This document shows positions 40,070 through 47,008 of a stretch of DNA of 64,000 nt, one piece after another (position 1 is the stretch's first letter; each line of letters begins with the position of its first letter). Below the pieces are notes generated by a model, which saw only the letters and a program-made list of their open reading frames with translations, made no database searches and was not told the DNA's origin. Source of the stretch: Sporolactobacillus spathodeae (GTDB lineage: Bacteria; Bacillota; Bacilli; Bacillales; Sporolactobacillaceae); the NCBI RefSeq assembly GCF_016908935.1, contig NZ_JAFBEV010000001.1, forward strand, positions 124,001 to 188,000. The letters are read 5' to 3'. Both the position numbers and the translations under genes were made by a program.

Positions 40070-40790
40070 AGTGTTCGGGCATCTTTGGCATCGATGAGGG
40101 CACGGAGCAGGTGAGCATCTCCGGATAACGAAGGGCACTTAACGCGCCGCCGAACACGCATCCGGTGTCGAGATTCAGCGTGTGGTTGACCCAACGCGGA
40201 ACGGTGACGGGCGTATGCCCGTAGACGATCCAAGGTTTCCCCTGATAATCTTTGGCCCAATCCAGACGCTCCGGATGACCTTGTTCATCTGTTCGTCCGG
40301 TAGTATAGCCGTAAAGCAAAATTGAACGCAGCTTTTTATCAATTGGTCGTGTTAAATCGCTGGCTTTGATGCCGGCGTGGCAGACTATGAGTCGCTCGTT
40401 ATCGAGACGTAGGAGCAAATTTGATTGTTCATAGAGATGTATGAAGCCTGACGAAACGGCCATCCGTCGGGCGGGAGAAAGAAGCGTCAGCTCATGAACG
40501 GTTGTCTCGAGTCCGTGAATAATCTGAACCTTTCGTCCTTGCATATAACGGTAAAGTTTATTGCAATGATTTCCAGGAACATACAAGGCCTTGCCTTCGT
40601 TGACAAGTTTGACTGTCAGTTCAATCATTTTCACAGATTGAGGCCCGCGATCGGTGATATCACCGACAAAGATTAGACGACGATCCTGAGGGTGAACGGG
40701 GATGTCCGATACCCACGCATAGCCTAGGGCAATCGTTAACTTTTTAAATTCATCGAAGCAGCCATGCACGTCGCCAATAATGTCAAACAC
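39981..40790 (-). CDS. prpE: PrpE-type metallophosphatase
   Basis: A 269-residue calcineurin-like phosphoesterase. Metal-binding motifs are GDVHG at 6-10, GDITDRG near 43-49 and GNHCNK near 73, with HAG and GHTPV further on. B. subtilis PrpE is a bis(5'-nucleosyl)-tetraphosphatase linked to spore germination. The C-terminus after ALRYPEM is a tail of about 45 residues without motif; its last 29 codons are antisense to rluD, which suggests late gain or loss of a stop codon. Confidence 0.88.
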   Translation of the reverse strand: MFDIIGDVHGCFDEFKKLTIALGYAWVSDIPVHPQDRRLIFVGDITDRGPQSVKMIELTVKLVNEGKALYVPGNHCNKLYRYMQGRKVQIIHGLETTVHELTLLSPARRMAVSSGFIHLYEQSNLLLRLDNERLIVCHAGIKASDLTRPIDKKLRSILLYGYTTGRTDEQGHPERLDWAKDYQGKPWIVYGHTPVTVPRWVNHTLNLDTGCVFGGALSALRYPEMLTCSVPSSMPKMPEHFRAFPEQETYLQAVPCPVDRPHANGSIDR

Positions 40791-40863
40791 AATGATTCAG
40801 CCCCTGAGACAATTGTTTTTTTTAGTATTCCCCTTCTGTTTGCCTAATCATTCTCTATTTATT

Positions 40864-40894
40864 AGAAAAGCTTGGCTCTGCCAAGTTTTTCTGA
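40864..40894 (+). repeat. Dispersed repeat remnant R9 (right end only)
   Basis: AGCTTGGC-TCT-GCCAAGTTTTTCTGA, the terminal hairpin of the family. It lies between the SEDS gene stop and the prpE start, about 25 bases beyond the SEDS terminator. Confidence 0.6.
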
Positions 40895-40911
40895 ATGCTT
40901 CATTCCGCTGA

Positions 40912-40938
40912 CAAAAAAAGCACCGCGAGCGGGTGCTT
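40912..40938 (-). terminator. Terminator of the SEDS protein gene
   Basis: On the minus strand GAAGCACC and GGTGCTT close a small loop and are followed by seven T residues; it begins at the stop codon. Confidence 0.85.
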
Positions 40939-42104
40939 CAAGAAAACATAAAGCGATGCGTCTGCATGCGCACACTTTGCACGAGGCCCATACAAATCAT
41001 ACTGGAGATAAGTGAGCTCCCTCCATAACTGAGAAAGGGAAGGGTAATTCCAGTAATGGGCATGACTTGGATCGTCATGCCAATATTCTCGAAAATCTGA
41101 AACATCAGCAGGCCGATAATGCCTGTGCAAATATAACTGCCGAATGGATCATGCGTCCCGCTCGCGGTTCGGACAATACGCGAGAGCAGAAGAAAATAGA
41201 GTAGAATGACAATCACTGCACCTAGGAAACCGTATGTTCCGCCGATTATCGCAAAAATAAAATCGGTATTTCCTTCTGGGAGCGTGATCGCCGGATTATA
41301 ACCGTGGTGAAAAAATTGTCCCGAGCCAATAGAGTTCAGAGATTGAATCAGCTGAAAACCGGCTTGTGAGGAATACTGATAGGGATTGGTCCAGGCATAG
41401 AACCGTTCGCGCTGGTGGGCTTCCAGAACAATATTGACAAGTTGAGGAAATTTGAACCAGGCAATCGCAAAGAATATTAAACCGGCAACGATGGTCGAAA
41501 GGATGCCACTAATAAATTTCCAATGGATGCCACTGACGACAGTCATGCAAACGATAATTGAAAAAAGTACGAGCGCACTGCCAAGATCGGGTTGAATGAA
41601 AATCAAGGCAAACGGCGGCAACGAAATATAGGCGATTTTGCGGAGTAACAGCCAGTCTTCATGTGCCGTCCGTATTGGATACATTTCGTTATGTTTATCG
41701 ATAATCGCAGCCAGTGATAAAATCAAAAAGATTTTTACAAATTCGGCAGGTTCCAATTTTATAGAACTTGTAAAAGAATACCAACTCCAAGCACCGTTTG
41801 TTTGGTTGGCGAGCGGGATCGGCAGACCGAGTTTCGCAAGTGTTAGACCGAACAACATAAATAAGCCGAACCCATAAAATAGCCAGTGCATCCGTTTCAA
41901 ACGTTCATAGTCCAAAAAACTAAAACCGGCAAAAACAATAAAACCGAGTACATACCAGAAAATCTGACGATGCGCGCTTCCGATCGCACGTCCACCATTA
42001 AGTCCTGGCGCGTTTGAAATCGCGATGTAGCTGACACAGCCTAATAAAAAAATAATGAAAAGTAATATATAATCAATTTTTGATAACGAGTCTTTAGTCA
42101 TCAT
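40938..42104 (-). CDS. SEDS family glycosyltransferase, RodA/FtsW-like
   Basis: A 388-residue polytopic protein with about ten membrane segments. SEDS hallmarks are visible: KLEPAEFVKIFLI near 113, QPDLGSALV near 163 and PITGITLPFLSYGGSS near 350. SEDS proteins polymerise lipid II into glycan strands during elongation, division or sporulation. I cannot tell RodA from an accessory FtsW/SpoVE-type paralogue; the SIGSG-containing loop resembles RodA. No cognate class B PBP lies nearby. It is absent at this spot in B. subtilis. Confidence 0.85.
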   Translation of the reverse strand: MMTKDSLSKIDYILLFIIFLLGCVSYIAISNAPGLNGGRAIGSAHRQIFWYVLGFIVFAGFSFLDYERLKRMHWLFYGFGLFMLFGLTLAKLGLPIPLANQTNGAWSWYSFTSSIKLEPAEFVKIFLILSLAAIIDKHNEMYPIRTAHEDWLLLRKIAYISLPPFALIFIQPDLGSALVLFSIIVCMTVVSGIHWKFISGILSTIVAGLIFFAIAWFKFPQLVNIVLEAHQRERFYAWTNPYQYSSQAGFQLIQSLNSIGSGQFFHHGYNPAITLPEGNTDFIFAIIGGTYGFLGAVIVILLYFLLLSRIVRTASGTHDPFGSYICTGIIGLLMFQIFENIGMTIQVMPITGITLPFLSYGGSSLISSMICMGLVQSVRMQTHRFMFS

Positions 42105-42314
42105 GTTTTTAGTCCCTCGAGCGCTTCAGTTTGATGTCCTGTCAATCAAGTGACACTTCAATAATGATAGCTTAAAGCAATAAAAAAAGAAACAGGTAAA
42201 AAGGGGTAAGCGTCTGGGGCAGAACCCTTTATCGTGGCATCCTATAACCGTTTTTTTGCCTAGGCTGTATTGAGGGCGCGGAACATGACAATAAGGACTT
42301 GCCTAACGGTTTCT

Positions 42315-42323
42315 GCTATAATA
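42315..42323 (+). promoter_or_regulatory. Extended -10 promoter of fabI
   Basis: TGCTATAAT at 42315-42323 is an extended -10 element, 38 bases before the fabI start. No good -35 sequence is seen 17 bases upstream. I found no convincing FapR operator here. Confidence 0.55.
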
Positions 42324-42360
42324 TATTTTGGAAGTTTGGTAACTATCAGGAGGTTGAAGC

Positions 42361-43137
42361 ATGGATCTGACATTGAAGGGTCGTACATATGTCGTTATGG
42401 GTGTGGCCAATAAACGGAGCATCGCTTGGGGTATCGCTCAGGCGCTTGACAAGGCCGGAGCTCGATTGATTTTCACTTATAATAATGAACGTTTCCGTGA
42501 ACCAGTTGAAAAACTCGCTGAAACATTGGAAGGCAAAGAAAGTTTATTTTACCCATGTGATGTGACAAGCGACGAAGAAATTGCTGCCACTTTCGCGAAG
42601 ATCAAAGAGGATGCAGGAGTGATTCACGGATTAGCTCACTGCATTGCCTTTGCGAAGAAAGATGAATTAGACGGCGATTATATGAATACAACCCGTGATG
42701 GTTTTCTTCTGGCACAGAATATCAGTGCCTATTCTTTAACAGCGGTCCTTAAGGAAGCAAAATCATTAATGACCGATGGCGGCAGCGTTGTGACGATGAC
42801 GTATCTCGGCGGCGAACGCGTTGTCAAGAATTATAACGTGATGGGCGTTGCGAAAGCGAGTCTTGACGCGAGCGTTAAATATCTTGCAAACGATCTTGGC
42901 AAAGACAATATTCGTGTGAACGGTATTTCAGCAGGTCCGGTGCGTACCTTGTCAGCCAAAGGCATCGCCGAATTCAATAGTGTACTAAAAGTCATTGAAG
43001 AAAAAGCACCGCTTCGTCGATCGATCAGTCCGGAAGACGTGGGCAACACCGCATTATTCCTGTTCAGTGACCTCGCAAAAAATATTACAGGCGAAACGAT
43101 TCACGTGGATGCCGGGTTCAATATTATTAGTATATAA
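42361..43137 (+). CDS. fabI: Enoyl-ACP reductase (FabI)
   Basis: A 258-residue SDR enzyme that reduces enoyl-ACP in the last step of each fatty acid elongation cycle. The cofactor region is GVANKRSIAWGIA near 15-27, and the catalytic Tyr-x6-Lys is YNVMGVAK near 158-165. The end DAGFNII(S) is typical. ATG 42361 follows AGGAGG by 8 bases. B. subtilis fabI (yjbW) lies in the same wider gene order. Confidence 0.96.
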   Translation: MDLTLKGRTYVVMGVANKRSIAWGIAQALDKAGARLIFTYNNERFREPVEKLAETLEGKESLFYPCDVTSDEEIAATFAKIKEDAGVIHGLAHCIAFAKKDELDGDYMNTTRDGFLLAQNISAYSLTAVLKEAKSLMTDGGSVVTMTYLGGERVVKNYNVMGVAKASLDASVKYLANDLGKDNIRVNGISAGPVRTLSAKGIAEFNSVLKVIEEKAPLRRSISPEDVGNTALFLFSDLAKNITGETIHVDAGFNIISI

Positions 43138-43240
43138 TCTTTTCTCTGCCGCTTTTTTAAGAAAATCGAGCACGTCGATTGGGTCCGGTTTGTCTTCCGC
43201 TTGCATATAGTGTGGCGAACAGACTTATGGAGGGATTCAA

Positions 43241-43465
43241 TTGGCTGAGGCGAAGAAAAATGAACCCAAAATCATTCATGTGGATAAGCTGATCATCTAT
43301 GCTGATGAAGTAATTGTAAAGCAGAGTGGGCAAGCGTCTGCTTCGTCTGACTCTGTTCGCGCACATATTTCCGAACCGCATATCAATCGCGAGATTCTCG
43401 GGTTTCCGAAGTTGGGAAATGAAAAAGTGCCGATTCAAGTCATCGATCAGCGAACCAAAGAATAA
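43241..43465 (+). CDS. Hypothetical small protein after fabI
   Basis: A 74-residue protein starting TTG 43241, six bases after GGAGGG. It is hydrophilic with a strand-rich core (KIIHVDKLIIYADEVIVKQSG) and then a Ser-rich and charged tail. I do not recognise the family. In B. subtilis a spore coat gene (cotO) follows fabI at this place, so a sporulation role is possible but is inferred only from position. Confidence 0.6.
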   Translation: MAEAKKNEPKIIHVDKLIIYADEVIVKQSGQASASSDSVRAHISEPHINREILGFPKLGNEKVPIQVIDQRTKE

Positions 43466-43488
43466 GCGTCAATTCGGGTAGAAAAAGG

Positions 43489-43516
43489 CCGGTGTTTTTT
43501 CAAACACCGGTTTTTT
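43489..43516. terminator. Bidirectional terminator
   Basis: CCGGTGTTT and AAACACCGG form a perfect 9-bp stem with T6 on one side and, read in reverse, CCTTTTT on the other. It lies between the convergent hypothetical gene and DUF421 gene. Confidence 0.9.
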
Positions 43517-43527
43517 GTTGTAACTGA

Positions 43528-44214
43528 TCAGGATTCCTCATAAGTTTGCACATACAAGCCGTCTTCCTTACGCCATTCTGCGAGCATGACGGATGCGGGG
43601 TTCTGTATCGACCGGCTTTGTAGTTCGCTTTTGAGCCATCTTTTCGATTTACCGGCAGCAGACAAATTTTTATCAAGAATAATCCCATCGCTGATTAATG
43701 TATAGGACATGGTAACCGGCGGACGCAAACTTTGGCTATCTCGGCGATTGAGAAATTGATAGTCCGGGCTGCGAATAACGGAGACTTTTCCGTTCGTCTC
43801 TAAAATGGCGTAGTCCACTTCACGAATTGAAAAAATTTCTCGCTCGCGCAGTAGCATTTGCAAGTGGTTCATATCCATTCTATTTTTGCGCATTACTTCA
43901 CGATCAACTTTTCCGCCGTGAATAACGACTGCAGGTGAACTTTCAATAAAAGCACGCATTTTATGGAATTTAAGTGTGATTAAATCAATCAGGTAGATTA
44001 AAAATCCCCAAAAAGAGATCGAAAAAAGAATTTTAATCACTGATGTTTCTGGATCGTAAATTGCTTCACTGACAAAATCACCGACAACGATCATGGCGAT
44101 CAGATCAAGTGGTGTAGCTTCTGATAGCGAGGATCGCCCCATGATTTTTGTCAATAAGAGCAGGCCGAACAGGCCGACGGTCAATTCGATGATAATTGCC
44201 CCATAAGATTCCAG
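43528..44214 (-). CDS. DUF421 membrane protein, YetF-like
   Basis: A protein of about 228 residues: three membrane helices in the first 80 residues (with TKIMGRSSLSEATPLDLIAMIVVGD) and a cytoplasmic DUF421 domain. Members occur in spore formers and may act in germination or envelope; function is unknown. The likely start is CTG 44214: GGGGGG lies exactly 6 bases upstream, and the product then lines up with the start of YetF (MGNYLSVAVEL against LESYGAIIIEL). The longer frame to TTG 44253 has no ribosome site. A non-ATG/GTG/TTG start is unusual. Confidence 0.75.
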   Translation of the reverse strand: MESYGAIIIELTVGLFGLLLLTKIMGRSSLSEATPLDLIAMIVVGDFVSEAIYDPETSVIKILFSISFWGFLIYLIDLITLKFHKMRAFIESSPAVVIHGGKVDREVMRKNRMDMNHLQMLLREREIFSIREVDYAILETNGKVSVIRSPDYQFLNRRDSQSLRPPVTMSYTLISDGIILDKNLSAAGKSKRWLKSELQSRSIQNPASVMLAEWRKEDGLYVQTYEES

Positions 44215-44359
44215 AATAATCCCCCCGTGCAAAAAATAGTGCCGACTGCGCAAACAGACCGGATCTATTTATTTAGTTTTCTGCACGGTTTTGATTTTAT
44301 ACGAAGTCGTTTTATATCTAATTTTGTTTGTATCGATTATCAGGGAAACGCTCTGTTAT

Positions 44360-44492
44360 AATTAAATGTTGCTGTTTACCCAAAAAGGCAATGTGTGATG
44401 GTGCCTTGCGGGAACGGCGTGCCAGAGAGCCCCGCAGATTAGTGCCTAGTCGAGGAGGCTCGCGGTACGCCCGCGGCAAGCAAACACATGGC
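44360..44492 (+). repeat. Dispersed repeat copy R10 (long form, type-alpha left end)
   Basis: TTAAATGTTGCTGTTTACCC, GGCAATGTGTGATGG and the core CCTTGCGGGAACGGC... to GCCCGCGGCAAGC. The middle carries GAGGAGGCTCGCGGTACGCC. It is the only copy not placed after a terminator of a plus-strand gene; it lies upstream of the PgpA-like gene. The rest of 44215-44707 holds no recognisable gene. Confidence 0.85.
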
Positions 44493-44707
44493 CAATAAAA
44501 CGATTAATAACAACAACCGACTTCAACAGAGACAGGGGAGAAACGGATCATATTTCCATGAATTTTTGTAATTCGTTCACGCTACTCATTTTTTTCATTA
44601 AAGTAACATAAAATGGATAGAAGGATTTCTGCGCCGTTTGGATTGACGGCTATTATTAAATGGTGCTTGAGCAGCACCGTGCTGATCAGGAAAGGAGTTC
44701 ATCACTG

Positions 44708-45328
44708 ATGTTAAACAAAAAGGAATTCTCGAAGAAAATGACGTACGCACCCGGTCTTCCTCAAGATGCCACTTTTTTTTCGGCAAATAAAAAACGTGTG
44801 ACCTCTCGTGCAGTTGAAGAAGCAGCTGTACGCGCACTGAAAGATCGCGGTGTGTCGATTGAAGATATCGCACAGATCGTTTTTGACTTGCAAAAGCCAT
44901 TTGTGCGGAATTTATCGCTTGCCATGTGCATTGAAAACGTGACCGGTGTTTTGGCAAAACGTGAGCTGCAGCATGCGATTCTTGTCGGCATTGAACTGGA
45001 TAAACTTGCAGAAAAGAAACTGCTCGATGAACCGCTTCAATCACTTATAGATCAGGACGAAGGACTGTTCGGTGTTGACGAAACGATTGCTCTCGGAGCT
45101 GTTTCGGCGTTTGGAAGCATTGCCTCGACAACTTTTGGTTATCTGGATAAGGTGAAGCCAAGAATTATTGGTGAATTAGATCAAATGAAAAATGGACGAG
45201 TGAATACCTTTTTAGACGATTTGGTCGCCAGCATTGCGGCTGATGCATCAAGCAGGTTAGCTCACCGGGTTCGTGATGCTGAAGAAGGTGCTTTTCACCG
45301 AAAAATGAACGAAAATAATCGTGAATAA
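44708..45328 (+). CDS. Phosphatidylglycerophosphatase A-like protein, YutG family
   Basis: A 206-residue protein of the PgpA family, similar along its length to B. subtilis YutG: ALKDRGVSIEDIAQIVFDLQ, LAKRELQHAILVGIELD, DEGLFGVDE and TFLDDLVASIAADASSRLAH. PgpA enzymes remove phosphate from phosphatidylglycerophosphate, but for the YutG branch this is by family only. The N-terminal 35 residues are extra relative to YutG. ATG 44708 follows AAAGGAG by 10 bases. Confidence 0.8.
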   Translation: MLNKKEFSKKMTYAPGLPQDATFFSANKKRVTSRAVEEAAVRALKDRGVSIEDIAQIVFDLQKPFVRNLSLAMCIENVTGVLAKRELQHAILVGIELDKLAEKKLLDEPLQSLIDQDEGLFGVDETIALGAVSAFGSIASTTFGYLDKVKPRIIGELDQMKNGRVNTFLDDLVASIAADASSRLAHRVRDAEEGAFHRKMNENNRE

Positions 45329-45391
45329 TAGACATTTCGTTTTTGAATGCAAAAAGCATGATTTTTTTGTTTGGTAACAAATCTAAACACG

Positions 45392-45438
45392 AAGGGACGT
45401 CTTAAAGTCGAATGTTCGACTTTTTAGACGTCCCTTTT
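45392..45438. terminator. Long bidirectional hairpin
   Basis: AAGGGACGTCT at 45392-45402 and AGACGTCCCTT pair, with an inner AAAGTCGA/TCGACTTT stem. It lies between the convergent PgpA-like and FbpA-like genes. Confidence 0.9.
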
Positions 45439-45490
45439 AATTATTCGGGCACAGGCACATAACAGGCCTAGGTAAGAAACATTATGAGGT

Positions 45491-45661
45491 TTAATTCGCA
45501 CAGGATAATTGTTGATATGTGTTCTCAAGTTCATCAAGCGATAATTCATATAGTTGATGATTTCTGCATTTATAAATCCCTTTATCAAGTAATTGTTCAA
45601 TGATAAATTGTTTCCTTTGTTCTTTAATGGTCCTATCTTTTCTTGCAACACGAGGGTTCAT
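45491..45661 (-). CDS. FbpA-like small basic protein
   Basis: A 56-residue protein with KEQRKQFIIEQLLDKGIYK, then QLYELSLDELENTYQQL. This pattern matches the Fur-regulated basic protein A (FbpA) family, whose B. subtilis member takes part in the iron-sparing response. ATG 45661 has AGAGGT about 9 bases upstream; the frame extends to 45709 without a site. No Fur box was evident. The gene is divergent from tnrA and the shared region carries two TnrA boxes, so nitrogen control is conceivable. Confidence 0.65.
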   Translation of the reverse strand: MNPRVARKDRTIKEQRKQFIIEQLLDKGIYKCRNHQLYELSLDELENTYQQLSCAN

Positions 45662-45757
45662 CTCGGGATACCTCTTTCGAAATTCTTGAATAGGTTGCAA
45701 TAAGCGCAATTAATTCTTTATTATTGTACCCAACTATCAAAAATGAATCCATTTCTA

Positions 45758-45774
45758 TGTAAAAATATCTGACA
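45758..45774 (+). promoter_or_regulatory. TnrA/GlnR box, upstream site
   Basis: TGTAAAAATATCTGACA matches TGTNA-N7-TNACA perfectly. Its centre (45766) is about 50 bases before the inferred tnrA transcription start, the position used for TnrA activation in B. subtilis. Confidence 0.8.
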
Positions 45775-45780
45775 ATATAA

Positions 45781-45809
45781 TTGTATGCTACAAAGTCTTG
45801 ATGTAATAT
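45781..45809 (+). promoter_or_regulatory. tnrA promoter
   Basis: TTGTAT (45781-45786) and TAATAT (45804-45809) with a 17-base spacer, lying between the two TnrA boxes. Confidence 0.65.
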
Positions 45810-45818
45810 TATCTTACA
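45802..45818 (+). promoter_or_regulatory. TnrA/GlnR box over the -10 region
   Basis: TGTAATATTATCTTACA matches TGTNA-N7-TNACA perfectly and covers the -10 element and likely start site of tnrA, a repressing position. Confidence 0.8.
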
Positions 45819-45872
45819 AAGTAAATTGGCGAATGGACGTTAAAAATGAATGCTTAAACGGAGGCGTGAACA

Positions 45873-46205
45873 ATGGCGGCGCACTCGCAAAAAGATGCCT
45901 ATCTCTACAAGAAAGTCATTACAATCGGAACAGTCTGCGAATTAACGGGATTAAGTGAACGACAGATTCGTTACTATGAGAAGCGGAAGCTAATTTTTCC
46001 TGAACGCTCAGAGCGTGGCAATCGTAAATATTCTTTCTCAGACGTAGAAGCGTTGATGGACATTGCGAATAAAATGGAAGATGGCATGCAAACTTCCGAA
46101 CTCAGAAAAGAAATGCAAAAAAAACAGGGCAAGCGTTATGATGCAAAAGTTCGTGAACGAATGATTAAAGGCCAATTAAACGCCTATTTTAATAAGCGGG
46201 ATTGA
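45873..46205 (+). CDS. tnrA: TnrA global nitrogen regulator
   Basis: A 110-residue MerR-family regulator. The winged-helix part reads VCELTGLSERQIRYYEKRKL, followed by SERGNRKYSFSDVEALMDIANK, as in TnrA and GlnR. The short C-terminus RERMIKGQLNAYF corresponds to the glutamine synthetase-binding tail RKKMLEGQLNAHF of TnrA, which decides for TnrA over GlnR. It activates or represses nitrogen genes when feedback-inhibited glutamine synthetase does not bind it. Two perfect TnrA boxes flank its promoter, so it is autoregulated. Confidence 0.9.
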   Translation: MAAHSQKDAYLYKKVITIGTVCELTGLSERQIRYYEKRKLIFPERSERGNRKYSFSDVEALMDIANKMEDGMQTSELRKEMQKKQGKRYDAKVRERMIKGQLNAYFNKRD

Positions 46206-46250
46206 GTATGGAAATACACAGGCTTTGAAAGAAAATAAATTTGTTTATAC

Positions 46251-46287
46251 AGGAAATTTTCCTTTTTGATGGAAAATTTCCTTTTTT
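46251..46287 (+). terminator. tnrA terminator
   Basis: AGGAAATTTTCC, loop TTTTTGAT, GGAAAATTTCCT, then TTTTT. Confidence 0.9.
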
Positions 46288-46300
46288 GTGCAGAGATGAG

Positions 46301-46412
46301 AAGGTATAAGGATTTTTGCACAAAAATGCAGCGCAGTGCTCTGGCGCTTTGCGGGAAAAGCAGCCGAAGCGCAATTGTTGAAAAAGGACTTGGCTTTGCC
46401 AAGTTTTCTGAG
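46301..46412 (+). repeat. Dispersed repeat copy R11 (short form, type-beta left end)
   Basis: AAGGTATAAGGATTTTTGCA with the palindrome-like TTTTTGCACAAAAA, TTTGCGGGAAAAG joined directly to CAGCCGAAGCGCAATTG, and the end hairpin ACTTGGC-TTT-GCCAAGT. It starts about 14 bases after the tnrA terminator. The junction shows a clean loss of the GC-rich middle. Confidence 0.9.
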
Positions 46413-46450
46413 TTCAGCATGTACATAATTTTGGAGCTAAAACGTAGTGA

Positions 46451-46512
46451 AGAGGCAAGCAGCCGTAGCGTAACTGCTGAAAAAGGACATGGTAGACCGG
46501 TTTGTCTTATCA
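46451..46512 (+). repeat. Partial repeat copy R11b in tandem with R11
   Basis: GAGGCAAGCAGCCGTAGCG, then TAACTGCTGAAAAAGGACAT and an altered hairpin GGTAGACCGGTTTGTCTTA. It is a second, diverged right half of the family 40 bases after R11. From here to 46860 the sequence is AT-rich with no credible gene. Confidence 0.65.
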
Positions 46513-46883
46513 AAAATAAAGCGTATGACTTTGCTACTCATTCGGTTGTGATTTTTGTCGTTGCGAGTACTGCGGAACAAATAAACCAATTCGCGTTGTG
46601 ATTTTTTTATCTCTGGTATATTAGCTTGTTTTTTTATATGATAGCGCTTCAATCGGAAAGGATTTCCCAAATAATAACAATAGACGTTCTAAATTTCTTT
46701 GAAAATAGCGCTTTAATTGCTGGAATAGCTGATTTTTGTCGTGAAAAGAAGAATGGCTATAACAATTTATCGCCTGTATGCCTGCTTATTTTAATAATTG
46801 ATAATGGATATCAATTGACAAATAATGTACAAAAATAAGTCACACATAAGACAATGATTTGACACAAAAGGCGGCTAGAAGTG

Positions 46884-46899
46884 TTACAAAAAGTTGTAA
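46884..46899. promoter_or_regulatory. Palindrome upstream of cydA
   Basis: TTACAA-AAAG-TTGTAA, a 6-4-6 inverted repeat about 110 bases before the cydA start, overlapping the -10 side of a possible promoter (TTGACA at 46859-46864). It resembles a redox-regulator operator in form but not a standard Rex site, so the binding protein is unassigned. Confidence 0.4.
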
Positions 46900-46952
46900 A
46901 GTATTAAGTGTGATGTGTGACACCTGTTACAAGAGTAGTGCTTTCGTCACTA

Positions 46953-46967
46953 TTGAAGCGCTCTCAA
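46953..46967 (+). promoter_or_regulatory. cre-like sequence upstream of cydA
   Basis: TTGAAGCGCTCTCAA is one base shorter than the palindromic cre form TTGAAAGCGCTTTCAA. CcpA controls cyd genes in B. subtilis; the match here is imperfect. Confidence 0.35.
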
Positions 46968-47008
46968 AAAACTGTCACTCGTTTATTATAGAGAAAAGAG
47001 GAGAGCGT

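Noticed and set aside
42324-42350. FapR-like site upstream of fabI
   Set aside because: Only a GGTAACTA fragment resembles half of the operator and no second half is seen.
44598-45044. Long minus-strand frame over the PgpA-like gene
   Set aside because: Antisense shadow of a clearly conserved gene; lacks a ribosome site.
46626-46838. Open frame of 70 codons upstream of cydA
   Set aside because: No ribosome site, odd composition and position inside the cyd control region after a partial repeat; no family likeness.
46859-47008. N-terminal extension of CydA by 50 codons
   Set aside because: The frame is open by chance; AGGAGAG and the conserved N-terminal helix place the start at 47009.
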